DNA from: a virus
Strand: one strand, 5' to 3'
IMG/VR virus record: IMGVR_UViG_3300005253_000029
Location: 1-41,009 of that record
Length of the DNA stretch: 41,009 nucleotides
Shown here: positions 22,770-31,174 of the stretch, in pieces
Numbering within the stretch: position 1 is the stretch's first letter
Layout: each line of letters starts with the position of its first letter
Notes under the pieces: generated by a model
The model's database searches: none
What the model saw: the letters and a program-made list of their open reading frames with translations, nothing else
What the model was told of the DNA's origin: nothing
Translations under genes and position numbers: made by a program

Positions 22770-23687
22770 ATGGCTACTTTAATACCACCTTATGACACAG
22801 TTCTTGGTTCAGAAGAACCAATGTATGGCATACCTGGAACACCTGCATGGCCGGGAACATCCCCATGGGAAGGTGCGGAGAAACTGATTGAACCCGAAAC
22901 AACACCCCCTGAAACAACACCCCCTTGGGACCCCTGGAATTTTCCTGATATAAGTCAACCATTCCCCTATCAGGATATACCTCGACACGATTGGATGGCT
23001 GAAGCAGAAAAACTTAGACAAAATGAATATATACAGGGTATTATGGGGCAATTAGAGCGGGGATTGGGACCTATTCGCTCTACTCTGGGTGAACTTATGA
23101 ATATGTCACCAGAGGCTTTACAACAGCGTTATCAGGCTACTATAGAGACACCAGCCTTGAGGTATTATCAAGAGCAAACTCTACCTTCTTTAAGACGTGG
23201 TTTTGTTGGTCCAGGAACATTCTGGTCTAGTATGAGAGCTGGAGCAGAACAGAGGTCAGGAGAAAGATTGAATGAAGCCCTTATGGGTCAAAGAATGAAA
23301 ATGGTAGAAGAGGCAAGAGGAAAAGCTCTAACAGCTTCTCAACTTGGTATGCAATTAGAACAGCAAGCCTTTGGTGGAGGAATGTATCCTTGGGAAACAG
23401 CATTAAAAGCAGCACCCTTTGGAGTGCAGCAAAGAGGACAAGATTTACAGATGCAACTCGCAGACTTACAGAGAAGAGCAACTCTTGAGCAGATGAGACA
23501 AAGAGAAAGAGAGTTATGGGGATATGGTGAATCTTATCCTGGAGTGGGTAGCACACCACCACAAGAGTCATATTGGGGTCATCTATCTGGTACAGGCACA
23601 GTATCACCATCGGGAACACCCATTGGTTACGACCCTTTAAAACCCCAACAGACAGAACCTACAAATATTCTAGGCGCAGCCCTATAA
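22770..23687 (+). CDS. Putative internal/ejection protein, Pro-rich then helical
   Basis: 305 residues, AAGGAG before the ATG. Residues 1-75 are Pro/Thr-rich with a repeated TTPPETTPP; 76-250 are helical (EKLRQNEYIQGIMGQLERGL, REQTLPSLRRGFVG-like helices, TLEQMRQRERELWGYG), and a Pro/Ser-rich tail ends the protein. The Gln/Met-rich helices recall small ejected proteins. No enzyme motif. Confidence 0.6.
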   Translation: MATLIPPYDTVLGSEEPMYGIPGTPAWPGTSPWEGAEKLIEPETTPPETTPPWDPWNFPDISQPFPYQDIPRHDWMAEAEKLRQNEYIQGIMGQLERGLGPIRSTLGELMNMSPEALQQRYQATIETPALRYYQEQTLPSLRRGFVGPGTFWSSMRAGAEQRSGERLNEALMGQRMKMVEEARGKALTASQLGMQLEQQAFGGGMYPWETALKAAPFGVQQRGQDLQMQLADLQRRATLEQMRQRERELWGYGESYPGVGSTPPQESYWGHLSGTGTVSPSGTPIGYDPLKPQQTEPTNILGAAL

Positions 23688-23698
23688 GGAGATAAAAA

Positions 23699-25756
23699 AT
23701 GCCTCTGCAGCATCTCGGAACTTTACCAGCACGTGAACCTATTACTACTGGTATATATAGAGGTATGGGTGCTGGCCTAACTTTACGTAATCAGCTTCAA
23801 TCTGAACAAGAGAAAGCATACGAAAGACGACAGCAAGAGATAGCCAAAGAGAAACAAATCCTAACTATTATGTTCAATCGGTATCTGGGTGCTGATGAAG
23901 CTGGTAGAGCCGATATAAGGTCTAGTAACCATTGGAATGATGCTATAAATATGGCTCAAAAATATCCTGAATTTGCGGTTATGATAAGGGAAATAAAAGC
24001 TGAGACACTAAGAGGGGAAGCGACTGGTAAGATTGGTGCTAATTTAGGAGAACAATTACCACAAGTGCCAATCAGTCCACCTAAAGTTAAAAAGCCTACT
24101 TATGATATTATAGGGCCAGCTAAACCAATTTCCGAATATACATTAAAGGAAAAAGAAACACGCTTCCAAAATGATGTCCCAATTGCCGAAGGATATATCC
24201 CGCCTATAGAAGAAAAAGTATTAACTCCTGGTCAAACGGCTATGAGTGTAATAACACAAATGGCAACACAAGGTATAGAATTAAGTAATATGCCATCGGA
24301 GTTATTGAAAATAGCTGGCGGATATATTCCTCCAGAGGCAGAATTAACCCATACACAGGTTGCTATGAATGAAATAATGGAGCAACTCAGGGCAGGGAAA
24401 AAAGCGAGTGAGATTTCTTCTGAACTGTGGAAGGTGGTTGGTGGATATATTGAACCATCCAAGAAAGAGGGATATACTCTCAAGCCCGGTGAAAAACGCT
24501 TTGATGCAAGTGGAACTGAAATAGCTTCCGTGCCTGGTGAAAATATCATATTAAAACCAGGGGAATTAATTATAGACAAAGATGGCACGACTATAAAAAC
24601 TGCTCCTATGAGTGAGTTCCAAAAAGAGACAATAGGGGTTGAAAAAACCAAAGAAGAAAGACTAATTAAAGAGGGAGAAGTAAAAGCCGAAATAGCTTGG
24701 GCTGGACTTGGTATTAAAATAAAAGAATTAGCGGCTAAAGTTAATGCTACTGAACAAGCTAATACAATTGATACGCTCAATACCACTATTAGACAACAGG
24801 AATCAGCCTCTCTTGATTCTTATCGAGAAGCTCAATCTGCTCAGGGTGCCCAGAGGGTTATTCTTATGAATAAGACACTCGAAGCAGAGATAAATAAGTT
24901 CAAGACAACCCATCAGCATAATATCAAACAAGATTTATTCTATAATAATTTAGCTACCAAGGCAGATAATAGAGCAGACCAACAATTAGTATTAACAGAG
25001 CGAGTGGCTCTTTGGGATAGAGCTAAAGGCGATGCTCAACTTAGTTTGAATCAACTAAAAGAAAAGCATCAAAATTTATTAGGTTGGGCTGAACTAGCCG
25101 ACCAACAGGAAAGAACTACACTTCTGCAACAAGCCGCTGATGCTAAATCTATTATGGATAAATACGAAGATGACTTAAAACAAATTGAGATAAAAGCTAA
25201 TAATGCTAAATTGGCGTTGACTAAAGCACAGACATTGAAGGTTGAGGCGGAAACTGTAAAGATTGAAACTGAACCTACACAGACTAAAAACATCTATAAT
25301 GACTTGATAACTAAAGCCCTGACTAATGTTGTAAAAACATATGCAAAGGGTTTCTTGGATACATTGGGTCAAGAACAACAAGATAAATATAGCCGAGAAA
25401 TTATGAGAAGAGCATATCCATTTTTCGTAGCTTCATTACAAACCGAACCTGGTTTATCAAATGAACAAAAAAGTTATTATAATAATATAGCTCAGAAACT
25501 TTTAGTAGCTGGAGAATCTGACTTTAGCGTTTCGGGTAAACAAGGGGATTTAACTCCTACGGATGTTGAAGAAATGTGGAGGGATGCTGTTAAGAATTTA
25601 TTCTCTGGTGGAGAAGATGGAACAAAGGAAATACGTAAAGATGTAAATGATTATATTAGTGAACAGGGAATGAGTGCGACCCGTGAACAAGTTAGGATTT
25701 ATTTGAAACAAAAAGGATATTCTGATTCGGAAATAAACAAATTCTACGGAGAATAA
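23699..25756 (+). CDS. Large helical internal protein with GGYI repeats
   Basis: 685 residues, AAGGAGATAAAAA before the ATG. Residues about 160-265 hold three related blocks, each ending GYIPP or GGYIEP and carrying 'T..Q.AM..I..Q...G...S....EL.K'. A long coiled-coil region (about 330-540) follows, and the end is EF-hand-free helix (TREQVRIYLKQKGYSDSEIN). Large helical proteins at this place in podoviruses are ejected with the DNA and help form the channel through the envelope. Confidence 0.65.
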   Translation: MPLQHLGTLPAREPITTGIYRGMGAGLTLRNQLQSEQEKAYERRQQEIAKEKQILTIMFNRYLGADEAGRADIRSSNHWNDAINMAQKYPEFAVMIREIKAETLRGEATGKIGANLGEQLPQVPISPPKVKKPTYDIIGPAKPISEYTLKEKETRFQNDVPIAEGYIPPIEEKVLTPGQTAMSVITQMATQGIELSNMPSELLKIAGGYIPPEAELTHTQVAMNEIMEQLRAGKKASEISSELWKVVGGYIEPSKKEGYTLKPGEKRFDASGTEIASVPGENIILKPGELIIDKDGTTIKTAPMSEFQKETIGVEKTKEERLIKEGEVKAEIAWAGLGIKIKELAAKVNATEQANTIDTLNTTIRQQESASLDSYREAQSAQGAQRVILMNKTLEAEINKFKTTHQHNIKQDLFYNNLATKADNRADQQLVLTERVALWDRAKGDAQLSLNQLKEKHQNLLGWAELADQQERTTLLQQAADAKSIMDKYEDDLKQIEIKANNAKLALTKAQTLKVEAETVKIETEPTQTKNIYNDLITKALTNVVKTYAKGFLDTLGQEQQDKYSREIMRRAYPFFVASLQTEPGLSNEQKSYYNNIAQKLLVAGESDFSVSGKQGDLTPTDVEEMWRDAVKNLFSGGEDGTKEIRKDVNDYISEQGMSATREQVRIYLKQKGYSDSEINKFYGE

Positions 25757-25757
25757 T

Positions 25758-28700
25758 ATGCCAAATAGAGTTGATGAATGGTTGGGACAAACCGAATTAG
25801 AACAAATCCCAGATACAGTTAATAATTGGTTAGAACAAACTAAAACTCCCATAATACAAATTGAGGAAGAAGAACCCATCTTAACTCGTACTTATAATTG
25901 GTTGTTCCCGCAAGGTATCCAGGACCTACCCAGACAATATGGTGCTGCATTGCAAGCAGGTGGTATGGCAGCAGGAGAAGCGATGACTTTCCTTGCGAGA
26001 CTTCTGCCTGGTCAAGAGAATTTGCTAGCCTATAAAGACCAATCCTTAGAACGAAAAGCCCTTACAGTAGGTCAAACAGGAGCCACGATAGGCTTGGTTA
26101 CGATGGGGATTGCTCAAGGTATAAATACAGTAACTGGATTACGTAACTGGTTGCGATTCAAACGTGGTGCTGAAATAGCTAATATGAGCAAAGCTGAGTT
26201 ATTAAAACAATCCAAATTAAAAGTTAAACATACTATTACTAAACCATTGGTCACAGAACAAGCGAGAAAAGCTAAACACACCTTTGAATTTGTGCCAAAG
26301 AAAACAGCAGAAAGTGGAGCTTCTTTTACGGAAATAGCCAAACAATTAAAGCAGAGTTTTGCTCAAGTTAAAATTGTGGAGAAATCAGAAGTTTATGATA
26401 GATTATCCCAATCCATATTTACTGCCCTAGAGAAGATTGCACCAGCAAAATTATCAATAACTAGTTCAATAAAGCTTACACCAAAAGCATTATCAGATGC
26501 AGCTATCAATATTACCCAGGAAGTGCTTAAATTTTATCCTGTTGAGTTTAGTCCTAAAGCTATACCTGGTATTATTGACCTTGCTTTTGAAAAATTAGCT
26601 CCCATTGCTCTTAATCAACTTGTAACATTTGGAGAATATACACCATTACAGGCTACTAAAAATATTCCCAAAGAAGATAAGATTGTAAATGAAATAACAA
26701 GGGAGCAGATGGGTAAAGACTTGGCTGAAAAATCATTACAGGGAGAAACATTTACAGCACCAGAAGTTAAGCCAACCGTTACACCAGAAATAGCACCGAA
26801 GGCTGATATACCTGCAATGGAAATTGGTAAGGAATTAGCCAGGGAAGCAGTAAAACCAGGTGAACCAGATATAGACATAGGATTAAGCACTAAGGATATA
26901 AATCAGGGGAAATTGCCTACTTTCATATCTCCCGATATAGCCGATGCAATGCGCTATGACCAGAAAGAGGCTGAATCTACACTAACAAGAGTAAAAGATT
27001 GGTTGGGTAATGCTTTTTATAGGAATTATGCTTTAAGATTCAAGTTAAAAAAAGAAGATACTGATATGTTATTTAGGAATTTCTTCTCCACCAGGGAATT
27101 AAGAGAAAAAGATGTACAAAATTGGCTCAAACATACTTTTGGTAATATAGCGAGTGAAGATGCTATTGCACTGCAACTTCATCAACAAATGCCTAAACAG
27201 TATCCTATTCCCGACAGATTACGACCAGTTGCAGATAAATTAGCCGCTGTTTATGAGTTTATGGATGGTGTTTTGCGGAGTCATGGTGTGTATAAAGAAC
27301 CGATGCCTTTATCACTCATTAAGAGAACACAAAAACAAATTGATGCTATCAAAGAAGAATTAACTTATTTAGTGCAACCAGCATCCATAAAGGAGAGAAA
27401 AGAACGAATAGGAAAATTAGAACAAACCATAGCTCTCCTAGAGGGAACTCGATATTTGCCTCAAATATGGCGTGGCAGAATTCAGGATTTTGTTATTGAG
27501 GAATCAGCCGACCCCATAAAATTAAAACAAGACGTAATGAAACTTATCCCCAGGAGATACCGCAATACTATAAATGCTACATTCAAAGATATATTGGGAA
27601 GGAAAATTCCTACCCTGGAAGAAGGGGCTAAGCAAGGACTTATCCCTGAATTGGACGCTAGAACTACTTTAGGGAAATATCTTTTATATGTAGGAGAGGA
27701 ACTAGCCAAAGTAGAATTAAGTAAAAAACTTATAGCTGATACTGAAGTAGTGTTACCAATAGAACAAGCTCCTGATGATTGGGTCGGAGTAGCGTTGAAA
27801 GCATTCAAGGGATACAAGGTTCATCCTGCTCTAGCTGATGCTATAGATGAGGTAGCGGGTATTAGGGGTAAAACTTGGGGGCCGCTAGAGGTTTATTCTA
27901 AAATAGCCAGCATAGCTAAAAGATTAAAATTTTATATTCCTACAATTATGGTTATGAATAATATGGAGCAGGCTTATTTAGCTGCTGGAGTTAAGTCTGC
28001 TATTGACCCAAAATTATGGAATTGGAGCATTAAGCAAATATTAAGCAATACACCAACCTATCAAGAATTTATAAAAAGAGATTTATTTCCTACTCCACCC
28101 GATATAAGACCATCAAGACAATCTCAAGAGAAGATGATAATGATGTGGGTTCGTCATATGGATAAAAATTATCCCAAAGTAGCCAGAGCATTTGAAAAAT
28201 TAAGTAATGGAGAATTGAACTTTAAGGGTAAGAATCTTGCTCAATCAGGAATATCTACAATCAAGGGTATATACAATATGCTTTGGAATGTTACCTGGAC
28301 AATGGACAGAATACAGAGAATGAATACTGCTAAGCGTCTAATGGAAAAAGGAATGTTCTTTGATGATGCAGTAGAAAAAGCTAGGTTTTTTCATGTAGAT
28401 TATGGTGATTTGCCAGCTATGGCAAGAAAAACCTTGAATATGGTGCTTCTTACTCCCACCTATAGAATTGGTATGGCAAAGGTTTATGGAGCAATGTTTA
28501 CTCATCCCGTAAAATATAAGGGGCCACTATCAAGACTTATTTTAGCTTGGCTGGCTGTAGCAGCGGGAGCTACCGCTGGTGGTTATACTATGAAAGAATT
28601 TTATCGTATGACTAAAACAACGGAAAAAGGTGAGGAAGTTATTATTGTTCCCGGGCCCATAGCAGAGTTGCAAAAGTATCTTGGACGAGGGCCTTTTGGG

Positions 28701-29192
28701 ACATATAATCTTCAATCATCGGTTCCTATTTATATGTGGAATGCACTTGGGAAGAATGAGGATTGGAAGGGTGAAAAAATCTGGCAACCTGGTTCCCCTG
28801 GTGGTAAAGCAGAGCAAGCAACTCAAATAGCTTATTTTGTTTTAAAGAACGTATTTCCTCCGATGGAAGGGATCGAGATGCTTTCTAACAAACAAGAAAG
28901 CCTAAGAAATAGATTATTACGTTTTTTGGCTATAAGTGCTTATACTAGAAAAGACCCAAATATATATAAACATTATAAACTGCAATCCTTAGCTTCTGAT
29001 GCACGACAATATCTTTTATGGAAATATCCTCCAGATGTTTATCCTGATGGTCCTCCATTGGATGCGATTGACGCTGTTGCAAAACGTGCTGAGGAAAGGG
29101 GTGAAAGTCTTATGGAGGGTAAACCATCTATGCTTGATATTGGCGCACAGATACAAAGGGGATTATTATGGGGATTAAATAAATTACGTTAA
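25758..29192 (+). CDS. Giant internal virion protein (polyvalent-protein-like)
   Basis: 1144 residues, the longest protein, GGAGAATAAT before the ATG. N-terminal helices with hydrophobic segments (TGATIGLVTMGIAQGINTV), a helical middle and a C-terminal 550-residue part rich in 'W' and 'R' helices: WRGRIQDFVIEESADP, FYIPTIMVMNNMEQAYLAAG, LLTPTYRIGMAKVYGAMF, LAWLAVAAGATAGGYTM. The last stretch resembles the C-terminal segments of large polyvalent proteins that phages inject (LPD38-like). No protease or lysozyme signature that I can see. Probably ejected into the host. Confidence 0.65.
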   Translation: MPNRVDEWLGQTELEQIPDTVNNWLEQTKTPIIQIEEEEPILTRTYNWLFPQGIQDLPRQYGAALQAGGMAAGEAMTFLARLLPGQENLLAYKDQSLERKALTVGQTGATIGLVTMGIAQGINTVTGLRNWLRFKRGAEIANMSKAELLKQSKLKVKHTITKPLVTEQARKAKHTFEFVPKKTAESGASFTEIAKQLKQSFAQVKIVEKSEVYDRLSQSIFTALEKIAPAKLSITSSIKLTPKALSDAAINITQEVLKFYPVEFSPKAIPGIIDLAFEKLAPIALNQLVTFGEYTPLQATKNIPKEDKIVNEITREQMGKDLAEKSLQGETFTAPEVKPTVTPEIAPKADIPAMEIGKELAREAVKPGEPDIDIGLSTKDINQGKLPTFISPDIADAMRYDQKEAESTLTRVKDWLGNAFYRNYALRFKLKKEDTDMLFRNFFSTRELREKDVQNWLKHTFGNIASEDAIALQLHQQMPKQYPIPDRLRPVADKLAAVYEFMDGVLRSHGVYKEPMPLSLIKRTQKQIDAIKEELTYLVQPASIKERKERIGKLEQTIALLEGTRYLPQIWRGRIQDFVIEESADPIKLKQDVMKLIPRRYRNTINATFKDILGRKIPTLEEGAKQGLIPELDARTTLGKYLLYVGEELAKVELSKKLIADTEVVLPIEQAPDDWVGVALKAFKGYKVHPALADAIDEVAGIRGKTWGPLEVYSKIASIAKRLKFYIPTIMVMNNMEQAYLAAGVKSAIDPKLWNWSIKQILSNTPTYQEFIKRDLFPTPPDIRPSRQSQEKMIMMWVRHMDKNYPKVARAFEKLSNGELNFKGKNLAQSGISTIKGIYNMLWNVTWTMDRIQRMNTAKRLMEKGMFFDDAVEKARFFHVDYGDLPAMARKTLNMVLLTPTYRIGMAKVYGAMFTHPVKYKGPLSRLILAWLAVAAGATAGGYTMKEFYRMTKTTEKGEEVIIVPGPIAELQKYLGRGPFGTYNLQSSVPIYMWNALGKNEDWKGEKIWQPGSPGGKAEQATQIAYFVLKNVFPPMEGIEMLSNKQESLRNRLLRFLAISAYTRKDPNIYKHYKLQSLASDARQYLLWKYPPDVYPDGPPLDAIDAVAKRAEERGESLMEGKPSMLDIGAQIQRGLLWGLNKLR

Positions 29193-29204
29193 GGAGTAAT
29201 AGCG

Positions 29205-30182
29205 ATGAAATTCCAATTTATATCACAATATTCTGATACACTGGGATTAGCTTATAAACTACAAGAAGATGGTCATACTGTATTCTTTTTAAATAATAGC
29301 CAGGCCGGTACTGGTTTATTTGAAAAGAAAAAGGCAGAAGCAGATATAAATATCCTTGATGGTACCAATACTTTAATCGGCAACCATCCTAATAAACTAG
29401 GGGCAAGCAAGGCTACTAATTTATTACTCACTTCTACAGATTATGCTAAAACTGTCCTTACAAGCATAGATTTACCCCTCCTGGATAAGTCTATCTTCAC
29501 CAGAGAGGGTATTTATTCTGTTAATAATAACCCTACTATTCTTTCAACCGATATTGAAATAGTTATCGAGGCTTATTTTAATGGAGAACAATTTCTTAAA
29601 CCACCTTACATTATCTTAAATTGTTTCTTGAAGAAAATAGCGCCAGAAGCAAGACTATATAAAGAATCTTTATTGAAGCTACAAGAGCCACTAAGAGCAA
29701 TGGATTATAAGGGGCCGATTGCTTTAAGGCTTATTGTTAATAAAGAACGTTGGCAAGTTATTCACTTTGAAAGAAGGTTTAGATACAGCTTGTTTGAAAC
29801 ACTAAAGAAAAAGCTCGCACAATTCTTTTCAGAGCTAAATTCATCTTCTATAAAATCATTAAATTTTTCTTCTGATTGGCTTATTGAATTGCCAGTTAAT
29901 ACGCTAGCAATAAAAGACATTCCAATAGAGGGAATAATAAAAGAGAACAAAAGGCATATTTGGTTTAGAGACGTTTATCAAAAGGAAAATAATTTATTAT
30001 CTGCTGGTCAGGATGGCTCTATATTATTTATCACCAGTTATGGCAAAACTCCTAATGAAGCAAAAAGGAGAGCCTACAGAACCTTTTCTAATTTAACAAT
30101 TCCATATTCAAGAGTGCTTTATATAGACGATAAAAAAATTGAGCAAGATTATAAGTCACTATGTGAATGGGAATGGATATAA
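29205..30182 (+). CDS. PurD-like ATP-grasp protein
   Basis: 325 residues, AAGGAGTAATAGCG before the ATG. The layout follows PurD (phosphoribosylamine-glycine ligase): an N-terminal Rossmann-like start (FQFISQYSDTLGLAYKLQED), an ATP-grasp body (VIEAYFNGEQF with the E-x-(F/Y)-x-G-E element, APEARLYKESL) and the PurD-type C-terminal ILFITSYGKTPNEAKRRAYRTFSNL...YIDD. The Gly-rich nucleotide loop and several PurD catalytic residues are not evident, and it is shorter than the usual 420 residues. It may ligate a carboxylate to an amine on another substrate. It closes the structural operon. Confidence 0.65.
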   Translation: MKFQFISQYSDTLGLAYKLQEDGHTVFFLNNSQAGTGLFEKKKAEADINILDGTNTLIGNHPNKLGASKATNLLLTSTDYAKTVLTSIDLPLLDKSIFTREGIYSVNNNPTILSTDIEIVIEAYFNGEQFLKPPYIILNCFLKKIAPEARLYKESLLKLQEPLRAMDYKGPIALRLIVNKERWQVIHFERRFRYSLFETLKKKLAQFFSELNSSSIKSLNFSSDWLIELPVNTLAIKDIPIEGIIKENKRHIWFRDVYQKENNLLSAGQDGSILFITSYGKTPNEAKRRAYRTFSNLTIPYSRVLYIDDKKIEQDYKSLCEWEWI

Positions 30183-30222
30183 TTATCAAATAAAAGGAAC
30201 TAAATAAGGAGAGGATAGGGAA

Positions 30223-30378
30223 ATGGATACAGAAGAAAGAGATTGGATAATAGAAATTAAAAATGATGTGAAATGGTTAAAGAAGGGCTTTTCTAATCAC
30301 TTGAGCCACCACAGATTTTATAGTATAGCTTTTATATCAGTAATCGGTGGAGCAATAATAGCATTTCTATTGAAATAA
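30223..30378 (+). CDS. XhlA-like small membrane protein
   Basis: 51 residues, AAGGAGAGGATAGGG before ATG 30223. N-terminal charged helix (TEERDWIIEIKNDVKWLKKGF), a His/Ser turn (SNHLSHHRFYS) and one membrane helix (IAFISVIGGAIIAFLLK). This is the layout of XhlA/haemolysin-type holin partners in low-GC Gram-positive phages. It lies just before the lysis genes. Confidence 0.65.
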   Translation: MDTEERDWIIEIKNDVKWLKKGFSNHLSHHRFYSIAFISVIGGAIIAFLLK

Positions 30379-30399
30379 TTATTACGATGATAAAGTGTG

Positions 30400-30437
30400 A
30401 ACGCCTATATATAGATTATATCTGTATTATAGGCGTT
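30400..30437 (+). terminator. Hairpin ending the structural operon
   Basis: Ten-bp perfect arms AACGCCTATA (30400-30409) and TATAGGCGTT (30428-30437) with an AGAT/ATCT inner stem. Its right arm overlaps the -35 box of the promoter at 30437. The T-run is short (TTT), so termination may be partial, with possible coupling to promoter use. Confidence 0.65.
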
Positions 30438-30464
30438 TGACATTATAAATAGTTGTGGTATAAT
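30437..30464 (+). promoter_or_regulatory. Sigma-70 promoter abutting the tmRNA-like element
   Basis: TTGACA (30437-30442), 16-bp spacer, TATAAT (30459-30464). The -10 box touches the first G of the tmRNA-like element, so a normal start site 6-7 nt later would lie at the end of its 5' acceptor strand. A full-length RNA would therefore need transcription from further upstream, or an unusually close start. Confidence 0.75.
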
Positions 30465-30527
30465 GGGGCTGAATGATTCGATTGATAGAAATATCAAGAC
30501 TCGCCTTTGAAGGCGACAGCTCCACCA
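30465..30527 (+). ncRNA. Miniature tmRNA tRNA-like-domain element, 63 nt
   Basis: Seen directly: GGGGCTG (30465-30471) pairs over 7 bp with CAGCTCC (30517-30523), including a G.U at the third pair; then A and encoded CCA (30524-30527). A T-arm-like stem TCGCC/GGCGA (30501-30505, 30512-30516) with loop TTTGAA sits directly on the acceptor strand. GATTCGA (30475-30481) lies in the D-loop position, as in ssrA RNAs. TTGATA-GAAA-TATCAA (30482-30497) forms a GAAA-capped stub where real tmRNA has its P2 helix, mRNA-like part and pseudoknots. Known: G3.U70 is the alanine identity pair. Inferred: a reduced tRNA-like domain without tag. An old ssrA fragment is the main alternative. Confidence 0.6.
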
Positions 30528-30596
30528 AAATATCAGGCGGACTTCTTGTATTACTTCAAGTACTAAGAACTAAAGAACTTAAGAATTAAGAAAGAA

Positions 30597-30622
30597 TTAT
30601 ATTTAAGAGTACTTAAATATAA
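30597..30622 (+). promoter_or_regulatory. AT-rich leader hairpin
   Basis: Perfect 11-bp arms TTATATTTAAG / CTTAAATATAA with a 4-nt AGTA loop, 16 bp before ATG 30639. The stretch 30528-30596 before it contains further AAGTACT, AACTTAAG and similar repeats but no gene. May modulate translation of the 30639 gene. Confidence 0.65.
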
Positions 30623-30638
30623 CAAGAAAGAAAAATAA

Positions 30639-30881
30639 ATGAACCCACAAGAATGTTCTCGCTATATTAAATGTTCTGCTTCAATATGTCCGTTAGATGA
30701 TAAAATGGAATTTCGGACATTCTACGAAGAAGACCCTATATGTAAAATAAAACCAAAAGAACTACAAGGGATACTTGGTAAAAAATTGGAAAAGCAATAC
30801 AAGAAATATGTTAAAACAAATCTAGATAGGGGTGCGACATTTGTTCCGTGGAAAGAGGTCGCAAAAAAGTTATGCTTATAA
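30639..30881 (+). CDS. Cys-rich small protein
   Basis: 80 residues; AAGAAAG before the ATG is weak. Four cysteines in the first 35 residues (ECSRYIKCSASICPLDD ... PICKIKPKEL) form a C-x6-C-x4-C-x(n)-C set, likely a metal site, followed by a basic helix (LGKKLEKQYKKYVK). This type is common in phage and bacterial genomes without a known role. Confidence 0.65.
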   Translation: MNPQECSRYIKCSASICPLDDKMEFRTFYEEDPICKIKPKELQGILGKKLEKQYKKYVKTNLDRGATFVPWKEVAKKLCL

Positions 30882-30949
30882 TGCGAGTTTCAAGGGGCAC
30901 TTTGACGAAGCACCAATTATATATAATATGGTTCACATAAGGGAATAAT

Positions 30950-31165
30950 ATGAATTATAATGGAACTACAATAATTAATAAAAATGATTATCAAAATTAT
31001 GACTCCAGTAATGAATTCAAATACTGGGCTCGTAGCAATGGATATATTCCACTGAATGAAGCAAAGAAAATGTTAAGAAATATAATGTGGAAGAGGATAA
31101 GAAATGATTTTATCTTTTGTGGTATTGTCGCTGTGACTTTTTTTATTTTAAGAATAATTCTTTAA
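30950..31165 (+). CDS. Small C-terminally anchored membrane protein
   Basis: 71 residues, AAGGGAATAAT before the ATG. Soluble N-terminal 45 residues and a C-terminal hydrophobic helix (FIFCGIVAVTFFILRIIL). Type and location before lysis genes suggest a role at the membrane, perhaps with the holin. Confidence 0.6.
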   Translation: MNYNGTTIINKNDYQNYDSSNEFKYWARSNGYIPLNEAKKMLRNIMWKRIRNDFIFCGIVAVTFFILRIIL

Positions 31166-31174
31166 GGAGATAAT

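Noticed and set aside
24232-24786. Minus-strand 184-codon frame
   Set aside because: Antisense to the repeat region of the 685-residue internal protein; no ribosome site.
30465-30527. Phage attachment site (attP) copied from the end of host ssrA
   Set aside because: An attP would carry only the 3' end of ssrA and needs an integrase nearby. Here both acceptor strands are present and pair, and no integrase is seen. It stays a weaker alternative.
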